A stretch of DNA of 64,000 bases from Novosphingobium sp. JCM 18896. Its GTDB lineage: Bacteria; Pseudomonadota; Alphaproteobacteria; Sphingomonadales; Sphingomonadaceae. The stretch lies in NCBI RefSeq assembly GCF_025938095.1, contig NZ_JAPCZF010000003.1, positions 496,001 to 560,000 of the forward strand, in the 5' to 3' direction. The position numbers were made by a program, and so were the translations under genes. Positions 1 to 10,552 of the stretch are shown in pieces (the stretch's first letter is position 1; each line of letters starts with the position of its first letter). Under the pieces are notes generated by a model. That model did not search any database. It was not told the origin of the DNA and worked only from the letters and a program-made list of their open reading frames with translations.

Positions 1-1518
1 TGGAAGGATGAGAGCCTGGGCGCCGAGTTCACCTACGAAGAGATCCCGGCCGACCTCGCCGACGAGGCTGCGGTCTATCGTGCCGAGCTGATCGAACTCG
101 CCGTCGAACAGGACGACGACGCGATGGAAGCCTATCTCGAAGGCAACGAGCCCGACGTGGCGACGCTCAAGAAGCTGATCCGCAAGGGTACGCTCGGCCA
201 CGCCTTCGTTCCGGTCGTCTGCGGCTCGGCGTTCAAGAACAAGGGCGTTCAGCCCCTGCTCGACGCCGTCGTCGACTTCCTGCCTTCGCCGCTCGACATC
301 GAAGACGTCCAGGGCGTCAAGATGGACAGCGACGAGAAGGACAGCCGTCCGCCCGAAGACACCGCGCCGTTCTCGGCCCTGGCCTTCAAGGTCATGAACG
401 ATCCGTTCGTCGGCTCGCTCACCTTCATCCGCATCTACTCGGGTACCCTGTCGAAGGGCTCGTACCTGAACTCGGTGAAGGACAAGAAGGAAAAGGTCGG
501 CCGCATCCTCGAGATGCACGCCAACGACCGTAAGGACATCGAAGAAGCCTACGCCGGCGACATCGTCGCGCTGGCCGGCATGAAGGAAACCACCACGGGC
601 GACACGCTCTGCGCGGAAAAGGCGCCGATCGTGCTCGAGCGCATGGAATTCCCCGAGCCGGTCATCGAGCTGTCGGTGGAGCCCAAGACCAAGGCCGACC
701 AGGAGAAGATGGGCGTCGCGCTCAACCGTCTCTCGGCCGAGGATCCCTCGTTCCGCGTCTCGACCGATCACGAATCGGGCCAGACGATCATCAAGGGCAT
801 GGGCGAACTTCACCTGGACATCATCGTCGACCGCATGCGTCGCGAGTTCAAGGTCGAAGCCAACGTCGGCGCGCCGCAGGTTGCCTATCGCGAGTACCTC
901 GCGAAGCCGGTGGACATCGACTACACCCACAAGAAGCAGTCGGGTGGTACCGGCCAGTTCGGTCGCGTGAAGGTCAAGGTCACGCCGGGCGAGCGCGGTT
1001 CGGGCATCGTCTTCAAGGACGAGATCAAGGGCGGTAACATTCCGAAGGAATATATCCCCGCGATCGAAAAGGGCTTCCGCGAGACGGCTGCCTCGGGCTC
1101 GCTGGTCGGCTTCCCGATCATCGACTTCGAGATCAACCTCTACGACGGTGCCTACCACGACGTCGACTCGTCGGCCCTGGCCTTCGAAATCGCCGGTCGC
1201 GGTGCCATGCGTGAAGTCGCCCAGAAGGCCGGCATCAAGCTGCTCGAGCCGATCATGAAGGTCGAAGTCGTCACCCCCGAGGAATATCTCGGCGACGTCA
1301 TCGGCGACATGAACAGCCGTCGTGGCCAGATCCAGGGCACCGACAGCCGCGGCAATGCCCAGGTCGTCGAGGCCATGGTGCCGCTGGCGAACATGTTCGG
1401 TTACGTGAACCAGCTCCGCTCGTTCACCCAGGGCCGAGCGAACTACTCGATGTTCTTCTCCCACTACGACGAGGTCCCGGCGAACGTCGCGGCCGAGGTC
1501 AAGGAGAAGCTTGCTTAA
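1..1518 (+). CDS. fusA: Elongation factor G, C-terminal part (cut by window start)
   Basis: EF-G is the translocation GTPase of the ribosome. The open frame runs in from before the window, so the nucleotide-binding part is missing and 505 residues are visible. They begin in the G' insert of domain I and continue through domains II to V. The domain IV signature [11 protein letters not shown] is present near residue 315, and the C-terminal domain V keeps the usual spacing. Codon use is strongly biased, as in the ribosomal genes that follow. The stop lies 90 bases before tuf, the normal str-operon order rpsL-rpsG-fusA-tuf. Identification is certain; only the start is unseen. Confidence 0.97.
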   Translation, partial: WKDESLGAEFTYEEIPADLADEAAVYRAELIELAVEQDDDAMEAYLEGNEPDVATLKKLIRKGTLGHAFVPVVCGSAFKNKGVQPLLDAVVDFLPSPLDIEDVQGVKMDSDEKDSRPPEDTAPFSALAFKVMNDPFVGSLTFIRIYSGTLSKGSYLNSVKDKKEKVGRILEMHANDRKDIEEAYAGDIVALAGMKETTTGDTLCAEKAPIVLERMEFPEPVIELSVEPKTKADQEKMGVALNRLSAEDPSFRVSTDHESGQTIIKGMGELHLDIIVDRMRREFKVEANVGAPQVAYREYLAKPVDIDYTHKKQSGGTGQFGRVKVKVTPGERGSGIVFKDEIKGGNIPKEYIPAIEKGFRETAASGSLVGFPIIDFEINLYDGAYHDVDSSALAFEIAGRGAMREVAQKAGIKLLEPIMKVEVVTPEEYLGDVIGDMNSRRGQIQGTDSRGNAQVVEAMVPLANMFGYVNQLRSFTQGRANYSMFFSHYDEVPANVAAEVKEKLA

Positions 1519-1539
1519 CCAGCAAGATCAGATTAGGGG
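1511..1539 (+). promoter_or_regulatory. Candidate tuf promoter
   Basis: TTGCTT (1511-1516, overlapping the fusA stop codon) is followed by exactly 17 bases and then TAGGGG (1534-1539) and a G/C-rich discriminator. The same layout occurs before rpsJ, rplO and rpsM, which is the main reason for calling it. It would let tuf be transcribed at a higher rate than the rest of the str operon. Confidence 0.5.
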
Positions 1540-1608
1540 CGGCGCCTGTTTCAGCGGGTGCCGACTCCGTCCCGCAGATTCAATTCAAGCGAAAAGAAGG
1601 TTGGAACA

Positions 1609-2799
1609 ATGGCCAAGGCAAAGTTTGAGCGGAACAAGCCGCACTGCAACATCGGCACCATCGGTCACGTTGACCACGGCAAGACCACGCTGACCGCAGC
1701 GATCACCAAGATCATGGCTGAAATCAACGGCGGTGAAGCCGTTGACTTCGCGAACATCGACAAGGCTCCGGAAGAGCGCGAGCGTGGTATCACGATCTCG
1801 ACCGCTCACGTCGAGTACGAGACCGCTGCCCGTCACTACGCGCACGTCGACTGCCCGGGTCACGCTGACTACGTCAAGAACATGATCACCGGTGCCGCCC
1901 AGATGGACGGCGCGATCCTGGTCGTGAACGCCGCTGACGGCCCGATGCCGCAGACCCGCGAGCACATCCTGCTCGCTCGCCAGGTCGGCGTGCCGGCTCT
2001 GGTCGTCTACATGAACAAGGTCGACCAGGTCGACGACGCCGAGATCCTCGAGCTCGTCGAGCTCGAAATCCGCGAGCTGCTCAGCTCGTACGGCTTCGAC
2101 GGCGACAACATCCCCGTGATCCCGGGTTCGGCTCTCGCCGCTCTCGAAGGCCGCGACGAGAACATCGGCAAGGAATCGATCGTTGCCCTGATGAACGCCG
2201 TCGACACCGCGATCCCGCAGCCGCCGCGTCCGACCGACAAGCCGTTCCTGATGCCCGTCGAAGACGTGTTCTCGATCTCGGGTCGTGGTACGGTCGTCAC
2301 CGGCCGCGTCGAGACCGGCATCATCAAGGTTGGCGAGGAAGTCGAAGTCATCGGCATCCGCGACACGCAGAAGACCACCGTCACCGGCGTCGAAATGTTC
2401 CGCAAGCTGCTCGATCAGGGTGAAGCCGGCGACAACATCGGTGCTCTGGTTCGCGGTCTGAAGCGCGACGACGTCGAGCGCGGCCAGGTTCTGGCCAAGC
2501 CCGGCTCGGTCACGCCGCACACCGAGTTCTCGGCCGAGGTTTACGTCCTGTCGAAGGACGAGGGTGGCCGTCACACGCCGTTCTTCGCGAACTATCGTCC
2601 GCAGTTCTACTTCCGCACGACCGACGTCACCGGTGAGGTCATCCTCCCCGAGGGCACCGAGATGGTCATGCCGGGCGACAACATCGCGCTGTCGGTCAAG
2701 CTGATCGCGCCGATCGCCATGGACGAAGGTCTCCGCTTCGCTATCCGCGAAGGCGGCCGCACCGTCGGTTCGGGCGTCGTTGCCAAGATCACGAAGTAA
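1609..2799 (+). CDS. tuf: Elongation factor Tu
   Basis: EF-Tu delivers aminoacyl-tRNA to the ribosome as a GTP complex. The 396-residue product has the full family length. The P-loop GHVDHGKT, the DCPGHADY switch II motif and the NKVD guanine-specificity motif are all visible, followed by the two beta-barrel domains. I chose the ATG at 1609 because it gives the family N-terminus MAKAKFER and has an AGAAGG ribosome binding site at 1595-1600; an in-frame upstream ATG at 1558 lacks both. The gene closes the str operon and is followed by a strong terminator. Confidence 0.98.
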   Translation: MAKAKFERNKPHCNIGTIGHVDHGKTTLTAAITKIMAEINGGEAVDFANIDKAPEERERGITISTAHVEYETAARHYAHVDCPGHADYVKNMITGAAQMDGAILVVNAADGPMPQTREHILLARQVGVPALVVYMNKVDQVDDAEILELVELEIRELLSSYGFDGDNIPVIPGSALAALEGRDENIGKESIVALMNAVDTAIPQPPRPTDKPFLMPVEDVFSISGRGTVVTGRVETGIIKVGEEVEVIGIRDTQKTTVTGVEMFRKLLDQGEAGDNIGALVRGLKRDDVERGQVLAKPGSVTPHTEFSAEVYVLSKDEGGRHTPFFANYRPQFYFRTTDVTGEVILPEGTEMVMPGDNIALSVKLIAPIAMDEGLRFAIREGGRTVGSGVVAKITK

Positions 2800-2821
2800 T
2801 CTTCGCGATCTGACGGGTTCG

Positions 2822-2857
2822 AAAGGCCCGGTCTTCCTTCGGGGAGGCCGGGCCTTT
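2822..2857 (+). terminator. Terminator after tuf (UUCG-capped hairpin)
   Basis: A continuous 16-base-pair stem (2822-2837 with 2842-2857, two G-U pairs) is closed by a TTCG tetraloop. The A-run on the left arm and T-run on the right arm fit an intrinsic terminator, although the T tract is short. It separates the str operon from the S10 operon. Confidence 0.75.
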
Positions 2858-2965
2858 GCCCGTTCTGGAGGGCGTGATCTGGGCCCGATTCGGGATTCTC
2901 GTGGCGTCTCGTGGCATCCCGTCGCGGATCTCCCGAAATCCGCGGATTTTATGGGCCAAAAGCCC

Positions 2966-2994
2966 TTGCACGAATCCCCGAAGCCTAGTAGGGG
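2966..2994 (+). promoter_or_regulatory. Candidate S10-operon promoter
   Basis: TTGCAC (2966-2971), 17 bases, then TAGGGG (2989-2994) and a G/C-rich discriminator. The start point would fall near 3001, giving a leader of about 50 bases before rpsJ. It lies downstream of the tuf terminator and matches the tuf, rplO and rpsM promoters in spacing and -10 sequence. Confidence 0.5.
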
Positions 2995-3053
2995 CGCGCT
3001 TCGCAATTGATCGGGCGCGTGCGCCCAAGGCTCTTTCTCATCGGTAGTTGGAC

Positions 3054-3365
3054 ATGGAAGCTCAGAATATCCGCATTCGCCTCAAGGCATTCGATCACCG
3101 CGTGCTCGACCAGGCGACCGGCGAAATCGCGGACACCGCCCGCCGTACCGGCGCGCTGATCCGGGGCCCCATTCCTCTGCCGACGAAGATCGAGAAGTTC
3201 TGCGTCAACCGCGGCCCGCACATCGACAAGAAGTCGCGTGAGCAGTTCGAGGTTCGTACGTACAAGCGCCTGCTGGACATCGTTCAGCCCAACGCTGCCA
3301 CCGTCGACGCGCTGATGAAGCTCGACCTGGCTGCCGGCGTGAACGTCGAGATCAAGCTCGCCTAA
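3054..3365 (+). CDS. rpsJ: 30S ribosomal protein S10
   Basis: S10 is a small-subunit head protein that also binds NusB in antitermination complexes. The 103-residue product has the usual length and the family N-terminus [16 protein letters not shown] chose ATG 3054 over a TTG two codons upstream because it gives the standard N-terminus. It is the first gene of the S10 operon. The next gene, rplC, starts only after 278 bases, much wider than other gaps in the cluster. Confidence 0.97.
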   Translation: MEAQNIRIRLKAFDHRVLDQATGEIADTARRTGALIRGPIPLPTKIEKFCVNRGPHIDKKSREQFEVRTYKRLLDIVQPNAATVDALMKLDLAAGVNVEIKLA

Positions 3366-3643
3366 GCGAGCGGCTTAAGTTTTCGGTCGGGGCTTCTGCT
3401 TCCGACCACTTCCTTCCGGCTTCGACCGGTTAGGCAGGCCTCCCAAGCGGATGTGTCTGCCGGGACATAGGGATACCTCCGGTCTCGCCTTTCGGGGCAT
3501 CTGGCCGGGCAAGCGTCCCCCGTCTCGTCATCCAGAGCCCAAGGGCAGCGGATGGCACTCAGCCCGGACGGGGCTCGCTTCACATTCAGGGCTGAACACG
3601 CCTGCGGGGATGGTCCTCGTAGGCCTCTGTAGGAGAATGGATC
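3366..3643 (+). promoter_or_regulatory. Long structured leader between rpsJ and rplC
   Basis: This 278-base gap has no credible coding sequence and several perfect or near-perfect hairpins: 3385-3390 with 3402-3407, 3561-3565 with 3571-3575, and a 10-pair stem 3601-3610 with 3614-3623. The last stem ends eight bases before the AGGAG ribosome binding site (3631-3635) of rplC. I infer a regulatory leader, possibly for autogenous control by an operon protein. No clear promoter was found in it. Confidence 0.5.
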
Positions 3644-4402
3644 ATGCGCACAGGCGTGATCGCCAAGAAGGTGGGGATGACCCGCCTTTTCCAGGAAGAC
3701 GGACGGCACGTGCCGGTTACCGTTCTGGCGCTGGAAGATAATCAGGTTGTCCAGGTCCGCACGACGGAGCGTGACGGTTACGTTGCGGTCCAGCTCGGTG
3801 CCGGTGAGGCCAAGCAGAAGAACGTCGCCAAGCCGCAGCGCGAGCACTTCGCCAAGGCCCAGGTTTCGCTCAAGCAGCGTCTGGTCGAGTTCCGCGTCGC
3901 CGACGACGCCGTCCTCGAAGTCGGCGCGACGATCGCCGCCTCGCACTTCGTGCCGGGTCAGCTGGTCGACGTCGCCGGTCACACGCAGGGCAAGGGCTTC
4001 GCCGGTGCCATGAAGCGTTGGGGCTTCGGCGGTATGCGCGCCACCCACGGCGTCTCGATCAGCCACCGTGCCCACGGTTCGACGGGTAACCGCCAGGATC
4101 CGGGTCGCGTCTTCAAGAACAAGAAGATGGCCGGTCACATGGGTGACCGCGAGCGCACCCAGCAGAACCTCGAAGTCGTGCGCGTCGATGACGAGCGCGG
4201 CCTGATCTTCGTCAAGGGCTCGGTCCCTGGCTCGAAGAACACCTGGCTGACCGTGGTCGACTCGGTGAAGGTCGCCCGCCACGCCGAGGCTCCCTATCCC
4301 GCCGGCCTGAAGAGCGCCGCCAACAGCAACGATTCGGCCCCCGCCGACACGCCGGCCGAAGAGACCGTCGCTGTCGAGGCGACCGAAGGCCAGGAGGGCT
4401 AA
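3644..4402 (+). CDS. rplC: 50S ribosomal protein L3
   Basis: L3 binds 23S rRNA near the peptidyl transferase centre and starts subunit assembly. The 252-residue product is about 40 residues longer than the enterobacterial form because of an acidic, alanine-rich C-terminal tail (from about residue 225). The conserved loop with [14 protein letters not shown], including the glutamine that PrmB methylates in other bacteria, is intact. It has an AGGAG site at good spacing and lies three bases from rplD. Confidence 0.97.
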   Translation: MRTGVIAKKVGMTRLFQEDGRHVPVTVLALEDNQVVQVRTTERDGYVAVQLGAGEAKQKNVAKPQREHFAKAQVSLKQRLVEFRVADDAVLEVGATIAASHFVPGQLVDVAGHTQGKGFAGAMKRWGFGGMRATHGVSISHRAHGSTGNRQDPGRVFKNKKMAGHMGDRERTQQNLEVVRVDDERGLIFVKGSVPGSKNTWLTVVDSVKVARHAEAPYPAGLKSAANSNDSAPADTPAEETVAVEATEGQEG

Positions 4403-4405
4403 GTC

Positions 4406-5032
4406 GTGAAGGTCAAGCTTTCCAACATCGACGGTTCGGCCGGCAAGGGCGACATCGAGCTTTCGGACGCCGTGTTCGGTCTCGAGCCGCGCGCCGACAT
4501 CCTGCACCGCGTCGTCACCTGGCAGCTCGAGAATCGCCGCGGCATCGCCCGTGCGACCCGCGAGCGCTCGGAAGTCGCTCGCACGGGCAAGAAGTTCGGT
4601 CGTCAGAAGGGCGGCGGTACCGCTCGTCACGGCGATCGCGCTGCTCCCGTGTTCATCGGCGGTGGTAAGGCTCACGGTGCTCGTCGCCGCGAGTTCGACA
4701 TCTCGCTGAACAAGAAGGTGCGTGCACTCGGTCTCAAGATGGCCCTCTCGGCCAAGGCCCAGTCGGGTCTGGTGATCGTCGACACGCTCGAGCTCAAGGA
4801 CGCCAAGACCAAGGCGCTTTCGGCCCAGCTCGCCAAGGCGGGCTTCGGCAAGAAGGTTCTGGTCATCGACGGTGAGCAGGTCGACGCTGGCTTCGCCCGC
4901 GCCGCCGGCAACCTCATCGGCGTCAATGTGCTCCCGGCCGTGGGCGCCAACGTCTACGACATCCTGAAGCATGATACGCTGGTGCTGACGCGCGCCGCTG
5001 TCGAAAAGCTGGAGGCGCGTTTCAATGGCTAA
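4406..5032 (+). CDS. rplD: 50S ribosomal protein L4
   Basis: L4 lines the peptide exit tunnel; in enterobacteria it also represses its own operon. The start is GTG or the equivalent at 4406 (GTGAAGGTC), directly after rplC. The 208-residue product has the basic tunnel loop, seen here as [14 protein letters not shown] near residues 65-80. The last eight bases overlap rplW, which suggests translational coupling. Confidence 0.97.
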   Translation: MKVKLSNIDGSAGKGDIELSDAVFGLEPRADILHRVVTWQLENRRGIARATRERSEVARTGKKFGRQKGGGTARHGDRAAPVFIGGGKAHGARRREFDISLNKKVRALGLKMALSAKAQSGLVIVDTLELKDAKTKALSAQLAKAGFGKKVLVIDGEQVDAGFARAAGNLIGVNVLPAVGANVYDILKHDTLVLTRAAVEKLEARFNG

Positions 5033-5330
5033 GGATGCAATCGACACGCGTCACTACGACGTGATCGTGGCTCCGCACATCACCGAGAAGTCGACCCTGC
5101 TCAGCGAGCACAACGCGGTCGTCTTCAAGGTCGCCGAGAGCGCCACCAAGCCGCAGATCAAGGCTGCGGTCGAGGCTCTGTTCGACGTCAAGGTGGTGGG
5201 CGTGAACACGCTGACCCAGAAGGGCAAGACCAAGCGGTGGAAGGGCAAGCCCTATCGCCGTTCGGACGTGAAGAAGGCTGTCGTCACCCTGGCCGCTGGC
5301 CAGTCGATCGACGTCACCAGCGGAATCTGA
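5025..5330 (+). CDS. rplW: 50S ribosomal protein L23
   Basis: L23 sits at the exit of the peptide tunnel and is the docking site for trigger factor and SRP. The product is 101 residues, normal for the family, with the HITEKST motif near the N-terminus. Its start overlaps the end of rplD by eight bases, and rplB follows after ten bases. Confidence 0.97.
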   Translation: MAKDAIDTRHYDVIVAPHITEKSTLLSEHNAVVFKVAESATKPQIKAAVEALFDVKVVGVNTLTQKGKTKRWKGKPYRRSDVKKAVVTLAAGQSIDVTSGI

Positions 5331-5340
5331 GGCGCGGACC

Positions 5341-6177
5341 ATGGCACTCAAGAACTACAACCCGACCAGCCCCGCGCGCCGCGGTCTGATCCTCGTCGAC
5401 AAGTCGTCGCTTTGGAAGGGCAAGCCCCTCAAGGCGCTGACCGAAGGCAAGAACAAGACCGGTGGCCGCAACAACAAGGGTCACGTGACCTCGCGCGGCA
5501 TCGCCGGCGGCCACAAGCAGAAGTACCGCTTCATCGACTTCAAGCGTCGTAAGTGGGACCAGCCGGCCACCGTCGAGCGTCTGGAATACGATCCCAACCG
5601 CACGGCCTTCATCGCGCTGATCAAGTACGAAGACGGCGAGCAGACCTACATCATCGCGCCCCAGCGTCTCGCCGTCGGCGACACGGTGGTCGCCGGTGAG
5701 AAGACCGACGTGAAGCCCGGCAACGCCATGCTTCTGTCGCAGATGCCGGTCGGCACCATCATCCACAACGTGGAGATGAAGCCGGGCAAGGGCGGCCAGA
5801 TCGCCCGTTCGGCAGGCACCTATGTCCAGCTCGTCGGTCGTGACCGCGGCATGGTCATCGTTCGTCTGAACTCGGGCGAGCAGCGCTACCTGCGCGGCGA
5901 TTGCATGGGCACGGTTGGCGCGGTCTCGAACCCCGACAACTCGAACCAGAACCTCGCCAAGGCGGGCCGCAATCGCTGGCTGGGCAAGCGTCCGCTGACC
6001 CGCGGTGTTGCGAAGAACCCGGTCGACCACCCGCACGGCGGTGGTGAAGGCCGGACCTCGGGCGGCCGTCATCCGGTCACGCCTTGGGGCAAGCCGACCA
6101 AGGGTGCGCGCACCCGCAACAACAAGCAGACGGACAAGATGATTATCCGTTCGCGTCACGCGAAGAAGAAGAGGTAA
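5341..6177 (+). CDS. rplB: 50S ribosomal protein L2
   Basis: L2 is a core large-subunit protein needed for subunit joining and peptidyl transfer. The 278-residue product has the conserved C-terminal segment [13 protein letters not shown], which contains the essential histidine. ATG at 5341 gives the family N-terminus [11 protein letters not shown]. It is closely followed by rpsS. Confidence 0.98.
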   Translation: MALKNYNPTSPARRGLILVDKSSLWKGKPLKALTEGKNKTGGRNNKGHVTSRGIAGGHKQKYRFIDFKRRKWDQPATVERLEYDPNRTAFIALIKYEDGEQTYIIAPQRLAVGDTVVAGEKTDVKPGNAMLLSQMPVGTIIHNVEMKPGKGGQIARSAGTYVQLVGRDRGMVIVRLNSGEQRYLRGDCMGTVGAVSNPDNSNQNLAKAGRNRWLGKRPLTRGVAKNPVDHPHGGGEGRTSGGRHPVTPWGKPTKGARTRNNKQTDKMIIRSRHAKKKR

Positions 6178-6182
6178 CCGCC

Positions 6183-6458
6183 ATGGCACGTTCCGTCTGG
6201 AAAGGCCCCTTCGTCGATCTGCACCTGCTCAAGAAGGCGGAAGCCGCGCAGGATGCCAGCCGCGCCGCCCCGATCAAGACCTGGTCGCGTCGCTCGACGA
6301 TCCTGCCGCAGTTCGTTGGTCTGACGTTCACCGTCTACAACGGTCACAAGTTCATCCCGGTCTCGGTCAACGAGGACATGGTCGGCCACAAGCTCGGTGA
6401 ATTCGCGCCCACGCGCACGTTCCCCGGCCACGCCGCCGACAAGAAGGGCAAGCGCTAA
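6183..6458 (+). CDS. rpsS: 30S ribosomal protein S19
   Basis: S19 binds 16S rRNA in the small-subunit head and touches the A-site finger. The ATG at 6183 gives the family N-terminus [12 protein letters not shown] and a 91-residue product; the frame is open for another 33 codons upstream inside rplB, but these are not conserved sequence. The stop TAA shares one base with the ATG of rplV. Confidence 0.97.
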   Translation: MARSVWKGPFVDLHLLKKAEAAQDASRAAPIKTWSRRSTILPQFVGLTFTVYNGHKFIPVSVNEDMVGHKLGEFAPTRTFPGHAADKKGKR

Positions 6459-6835
6459 TGGGCAAGGAAAAAGCTCCCCGTCGCGTCGGCGACAAGGAAG
6501 CCCTGTCGGTCGGCACGCAGATCCGCGGGTCGGCGCAGAAGCTGAACCTGGTCGCGGCGCTGATCCGTGGCCGCAAGGCCGAGGACGCACTCAACATCCT
6601 GTCCTTCTCGAAGAAGGCCATGGCGGTTGACGCGAAGAAGGTCCTCGCATCGGCGATCGCCAATGCCGAGAACAACCACAACCTGGACGTCGACGCCCTC
6701 GTGGTCGCCGAAGCCAGCGTGGGCAAGTCGATCACCATGAAGCGTTTCCACACGCGCGGCCGTGGCAAGTCCACGCGCATCCTGAAGCCGTTCAGCCGGC
6801 TGCGCATCGTGGTCCGCGAAGTCGAGGAGGCCTGA
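6458..6835 (+). CDS. rplV: 50S ribosomal protein L22
   Basis: L22 lines the exit tunnel opposite L4. The 125-residue product includes the beta-hairpin segment with [14 protein letters not shown] that reaches into the tunnel. The start codon overlaps the rpsS stop by one base, a TAATG coupling junction. Confidence 0.97.
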   Translation: MGKEKAPRRVGDKEALSVGTQIRGSAQKLNLVAALIRGRKAEDALNILSFSKKAMAVDAKKVLASAIANAENNHNLDVDALVVAEASVGKSITMKRFHTRGRGKSTRILKPFSRLRIVVREVEEA

Positions 6836-6838
6836 TCC

Positions 6839-7549
6839 ATGGGTCATAAGAGCAACCCCATCGGTCTGCGTCTCCAGATCAACCGGACCTGGGACAGCCG
6901 CTGGTACGCCGAAGGCAAGAGCTATGCGTCGATGCTTGAGGAAGACCTCAAGATGCGCAAGTTCATCATGACCTCGCTGCCGCAGGCCGCGATCTCCAAG
7001 GTCGTGATCGAGCGTCCCGCCAAGCTGTGCCGCGTGTCGATCTATGCCGCTCGTCCGGGCGTCATCATCGGCAAGAAGGGCGCCGACATCGAGAAGCTGC
7101 GCTCCGCGCTGGCCAAGCTGACCAGCAGCGAAGTGAAGCTGAACATCGTCGAGATCCGAAAGCCGGAAGTCGATGCCAAGCTCGTCGCTCAGGGCATCGC
7201 CGATCAGCTCGTTCGCCGCGTGGCTTTCCGCCGTGCGATGAAGCGCGCCGTGCAGTCGGCTCTGCGTCTCGGCGCCGAAGGCATCAAGATCACCTGCGGT
7301 GGCCGTCTCGGTGGCGCCGAAATCGCTCGCGTCGAGTGGTATCGCGAAGGTCGCGTGCCGCTTCACACGCTGCGCGCCAACATCGACTATGCCGAAGCCG
7401 AAGCGCTGACCGCCTATGGCATCATCGGCATCAAGTGCTGGATCTTCAAGGGTGAGATCCTGGGTCATGATCCCATGGCGCAGGACCGTCTGATGATGGA
7501 GGCCCAGACCTCCGGCGTGCGTCCGGCACGCGAAGACCGCAGGAACTAA
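6839..7549 (+). CDS. rpsC: 30S ribosomal protein S3
   Basis: S3 sits at the mRNA entry of the small subunit and takes part in unwinding mRNA. The 236-residue product carries a type II KH domain with the loop [14 protein letters not shown] around residues 70-85 and the conserved C-terminal domain with [10 protein letters not shown]. Spacing to rplV and rplP is three bases on each side. Confidence 0.97.
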   Translation: MGHKSNPIGLRLQINRTWDSRWYAEGKSYASMLEEDLKMRKFIMTSLPQAAISKVVIERPAKLCRVSIYAARPGVIIGKKGADIEKLRSALAKLTSSEVKLNIVEIRKPEVDAKLVAQGIADQLVRRVAFRRAMKRAVQSALRLGAEGIKITCGGRLGGAEIARVEWYREGRVPLHTLRANIDYAEAEALTAYGIIGIKCWIFKGEILGHDPMAQDRLMMEAQTSGVRPAREDRRN

Positions 7550-7552
7550 GCC

Positions 7553-7987
7553 ATGCTGCAACCTAAGAAAACCAAGTTCCGCAAGGCCTTCAAGGGCCGG
7601 ATCAAGGGCGACGCCAAGGGCGGCACCGATCTGAACTTCGGTTCCTACGGCCTCAAGGCCCTGGAGCCCGAGCGGATCACCGCGCGCCAGATCGAAGCGG
7701 CCCGTCGTGCGATCACGCGCCACATCAAGCGCCAGGGTCGTCTCTGGATCCGCGTCTTCCCGGACGTGCCGGTTTCGAAGAAGCCCGCCGAAGTCCGCCA
7801 GGGTAAGGGCAAGGGTTCGATCGAATACTGGGCTGCTCGCGTTAAGCCGGGCCGCATCCTGTTCGAGCTCGACGGCGTTGCCGGTCCGCTGGCCGCCGAG
7901 GCCTTCAGCCGCGCTGCGATGAAGCTGCCGATCAAGACCAAGGTCGTTGCCCGTCTCGGCGACACCTCGCACCTGGGAGGCGAATGA
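7553..7987 (+). CDS. rplP: 50S ribosomal protein L16
   Basis: L16 supports the tRNA-binding region of the large subunit. The 144-residue product starts [11 protein letters not shown], the family N-terminus, and keeps the [14 protein letters not shown] segment. Its stop overlaps the start of rpmC. Confidence 0.97.
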   Translation: MLQPKKTKFRKAFKGRIKGDAKGGTDLNFGSYGLKALEPERITARQIEAARRAITRHIKRQGRLWIRVFPDVPVSKKPAEVRQGKGKGSIEYWAARVKPGRILFELDGVAGPLAAEAFSRAAMKLPIKTKVVARLGDTSHLGGE

Positions 7988-8208
7988 TGGCCGCCGCTAA
8001 GAACTCGAACAAGGTCGAAGACCTCCGCGCCAAGACCGACGATCAGCTTTCGGCTGACCTCGGCGATCTGAAGCGCGAGCAGTTCAACCTGCGTTTCCAG
8101 GCCGCCACGAACCAGCTGGAGCGCCCCGCGCGCATCAAGGAAGTTCGCCGCGACATCGCCCGCATCAAGACGCTGCAGACTGAGCGTTCTCAGTCGGCCA
8201 AGGCGTAA
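7987..8208 (+). CDS. rpmC: 50S ribosomal protein L29
   Basis: L29 lies beside L23 at the tunnel exit. Two ATG codons are adjacent, at 7984 and 7987. The GGGAGG site at 7975-7980 is three bases from the first and six from the second, so I prefer 7987, giving 73 residues. The conserved helix containing [10 protein letters not shown] is present. The sequence is a few residues longer at the N-terminus than the E. coli protein. Confidence 0.95.
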   Translation: MAAAKNSNKVEDLRAKTDDQLSADLGDLKREQFNLRFQAATNQLERPARIKEVRRDIARIKTLQTERSQSAKA

Positions 8209-8218
8209 GGAGTTCACG

Positions 8219-8488
8219 ATGCCCAAGCGTATTCTCATCGGGACCGTGGTCTCCGACAAGACCGACAAGACCGTGGTCGTGAAGGTCGAGCGCAAGGTGA
8301 AGCACCCGCTCTACGGGAAGATCATCCGTCGCTCGAAGAAGTATCACGCCCACGACGAAGACAATGCCTACAAGGCCGGCGAGACCGTGCGCATCGAGGA
8401 AACTCGGCCGCTGTCGAAGCTCAAGACGTGGAAGGTCATCGACCGCGTCCAGGCCGGCAAGGGCACGGCAATCGAAGCCGACGTCTAA
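8219..8488 (+). CDS. rpsQ: 30S ribosomal protein S17
   Basis: S17 is a primary 16S rRNA binding protein with an OB fold. The 89-residue product has the conserved [14 protein letters not shown] strand near the N-terminus. It is preceded by a GGAG-type site and followed by a 61-base gap that contains a hairpin. Confidence 0.97.
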   Translation: MPKRILIGTVVSDKTDKTVVVKVERKVKHPLYGKIIRRSKKYHAHDEDNAYKAGETVRIEETRPLSKLKTWKVIDRVQAGKGTAIEADV

Positions 8489-8505
8489 GTCAAAATTTTT
8501 GGAAC

Positions 8506-8524
8506 TGCCGGACTGGTTCCGGCA
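8506..8524 (+). other. Hairpin between rpsQ and rplN
   Basis: A perfect seven-pair stem (8506-8512 with 8518-8524) with a five-base loop lies in the only sizeable gap between rpsQ and rplN. There is no T-run after it, so it is more likely an RNA processing or stability element than a terminator. Confidence 0.45.
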
Positions 8525-8549
8525 AGCCAGTTGAGAAGGAACCGGATCA

Positions 8550-8918
8550 ATGATCCAGATGCAGTCCAATCTCGACGTCGCAGACAACAGCGGCGCAAAG
8601 CGCGTCCAGTGCATCAAGGTACTGGGCGGGTCCAAGCGTCGTTTTGCCGGCGTCGGCGACATCATCGTGGTGTCGATCAAGGAAGCCCAGCCGCGCGCTC
8701 GCGTGAAGAAGGGCGACGTTCACCGTGCAGTGATCGTGCGCACCCGCAAGGACGTGCGCCGTGCCGACGGTTCGGTGATCCGCTTCGACAGCAATGCTGC
8801 CGTGCTGATCAACAAGAACGAAGAGCCCATCGGCACCCGTATCTTCGGCCCCGTGGTCCGCGAACTGCGTGGCCGTGGCTTCATGAAGATCATCTCGCTC
8901 GCGCCGGAGGTGCTGTAA
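8550..8918 (+). CDS. rplN: 50S ribosomal protein L14
   Basis: L14 forms an inter-subunit bridge. The 122-residue product has the family start [17 protein letters not shown]. The preceding site is AGAAGGA. The stop shares one base with the ATG of rplX. Confidence 0.97.
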   Translation: MIQMQSNLDVADNSGAKRVQCIKVLGGSKRRFAGVGDIIVVSIKEAQPRARVKKGDVHRAVIVRTRKDVRRADGSVIRFDSNAAVLINKNEEPIGTRIFGPVVRELRGRGFMKIISLAPEVL

Positions 8919-9238
8919 TGGCCGCCGCTAAGATCAAGAAGGGCGACTCTGTCGTCGTCCGTTCGGGCAAGGACAAGGGCCGTACCGGCACCGTCCTTCA
9001 GGTGCTGCCGAAGGACGAAAAGGTGCTCGTTTCGGGCATCAACGTCGCCACGCGCCACCGCAAGCCGACGCAGGGCAACCCGCAGGGCGGCATCGACCGT
9101 CGCGAGGCGCCGATACACATCTCGAAGGTGAGCCTGGCCGATCCCAAGGACGGCAAGGCGACCCGCGTCCGTTTCGAAACCAAGGACGGCAAGAAGGTCC
9201 GTGTGGCCGTGAAGTCCGGGGAGACGATCGATGGCTGA
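8918..9238 (+). CDS. rplX: 50S ribosomal protein L24
   Basis: L24 starts large-subunit assembly and carries a KOW motif, seen here as [17 protein letters not shown]. The ATG at 8918 overlaps the rplN stop (TAATG) and gives 106 residues, the normal length. A longer in-frame reading upstream lies inside rplN and is not real. The end overlaps rplE by eight bases. Confidence 0.96.
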   Translation: MAAAKIKKGDSVVVRSGKDKGRTGTVLQVLPKDEKVLVSGINVATRHRKPTQGNPQGGIDRREAPIHISKVSLADPKDGKATRVRFETKDGKKVRVAVKSGETIDG

Positions 9239-9812
9239 TAAGTACACGCCGCGTCTTCGTACCAAGTACGACGAGCAGATCGCCAAGGCTATGACCGAGA
9301 AGTTCGGTTACAAGAACGTCATGGAGATCCCGAAGATCGAGAAGATCACGCTCAACATGGGCGTGGGCGAGGGCACGCAGGACCGCAAGAAGGTCACGAC
9401 TGCCGTCGAGGAAATGGAAAAGATCGCGGGTCAGAAGCCCGTCGTCACCAAGGCCAAGAAGTCGATTGCCCAGTTCAAGCTGCGCGAAGGCATGGCCATC
9501 GGCTGCAAGGTCACGCTGCGTCGTGAGCGCATGTACGAGTTCCTCGATCGTCTGATCACGATCGCGATGCCCCGCATCCGCGACTTCCGTGGCCTGAACC
9601 CGAAGAGCTTCGACGGTCGCGGTAACTACGCGATGGGTCTCAAGGAGCAGATCATCTTCCCGGAGATCAGCTACGACCAGATCGAGAAGGTGCGTGGCAT
9701 GGACATCATCGTCACCACCACCGCGAAGACCGACGAGGAAGCGCGCGAGCTGCTTCGCCTGTTCGGTTTCCCGTTCCCGCTGGATGCTGCTGAACAGCAG
9801 CAGGCCGCGTGA
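9231..9812 (+). CDS. rplE: 50S ribosomal protein L5
   Basis: L5 binds 5S rRNA and contacts the P-site tRNA. The 193-residue product has the conserved [14 protein letters not shown] and [14 protein letters not shown] segments. It is slightly longer than the E. coli form because of a glutamine/alanine-rich C-terminus. The start overlaps rplX by eight bases. Confidence 0.97.
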   Translation: MADKYTPRLRTKYDEQIAKAMTEKFGYKNVMEIPKIEKITLNMGVGEGTQDRKKVTTAVEEMEKIAGQKPVVTKAKKSIAQFKLREGMAIGCKVTLRRERMYEFLDRLITIAMPRIRDFRGLNPKSFDGRGNYAMGLKEQIIFPEISYDQIEKVRGMDIIVTTTAKTDEEARELLRLFGFPFPLDAAEQQQAA

Positions 9813-9841
9813 CCCAGATTTGAAGAAGAGAGCTTAAGTCC

Positions 9842-10147
9842 ATGGCGAAACTGAGTTCCGTGAACAAGAACGAGCGTCGCAAGAAGCTGGTTCAGAAGTA
9901 TGCTGCGAAGTACGCGGCCCTGAAGGCTACGGCCAACGACGAGTCGCTCGACGATACCGAGCGCCTCATCGCCCGCCTGAAGCTGGCCGAGATTCCGCGT
10001 AATGGGAATCCCACCCGCGTGCGCAACCGCTGCGCCACCACCGGCCGCCCGCGCGGCTATTATCGCAAGTTCGGCCTCTGCCGCGTCGAGCTCCGTGATC
10101 TTGCCAACAAGGGCATGATCCCGGGCGTGACCAAGTCGAGCTGGTAA
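9842..10147 (+). CDS. rpsN: 30S ribosomal protein S14 (long, zinc-free form)
   Basis: S14 binds the small-subunit head. The 101-residue length and the lack of the paired CxxC motifs show the long zinc-independent form rather than the short zinc-ribbon form. The conserved [18 protein letters not shown] segment is intact. Confidence 0.97.
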   Translation: MAKLSSVNKNERRKKLVQKYAAKYAALKATANDESLDDTERLIARLKLAEIPRNGNPTRVRNRCATTGRPRGYYRKFGLCRVELRDLANKGMIPGVTKSSW

Positions 10148-10156
10148 GGAATAGCG

Positions 10157-10552
10157 ATGGCACTGACCGATCCCCTGGGTGATATGCTCACCCGCATCCG
10201 CAACGGCCAGCGGGCGAAGAAGGACGCAGTCCTTTCGCCGGCGTCGAAGCTGCGTGCGAACGTGCTCGAAGTCCTCCAGCGCGAGGGCTACATCCGCGGC
10301 TACAGCGAGGACGCCACCGGCGCCCACCCGCAGCTCCGCATCGAGCTCAAGTATTTCGAAGGCGAGCCGGCGATCAAGCACGTCGCTCGCGTCTCCAAGC
10401 CTGGCCGCCGCGTCTACTCGGGTTCCAAGGAACTTCCGGTGATCCGCAACGGTCTGGGCATCACCATCGTCTCGACGCCCCGGGGCGTGCTTTCGGATGC
10501 CGAAGCACGCGCTCAGAACGTCGGCGGCGAAGTGCTTGCGGAGGTGTTCTGA
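10157..10552 (+). CDS. rpsH: 30S ribosomal protein S8
   Basis: S8 is a central-domain 16S rRNA binding protein and in enterobacteria represses the spc operon. The 131-residue product begins [18 protein letters not shown] and ends in the [13 protein letters not shown] segment. Its TGA stop shares a base with the rplF start. Confidence 0.97.
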   Translation: MALTDPLGDMLTRIRNGQRAKKDAVLSPASKLRANVLEVLQREGYIRGYSEDATGAHPQLRIELKYFEGEPAIKHVARVSKPGRRVYSGSKELPVIRNGLGITIVSTPRGVLSDAEARAQNVGGEVLAEVF

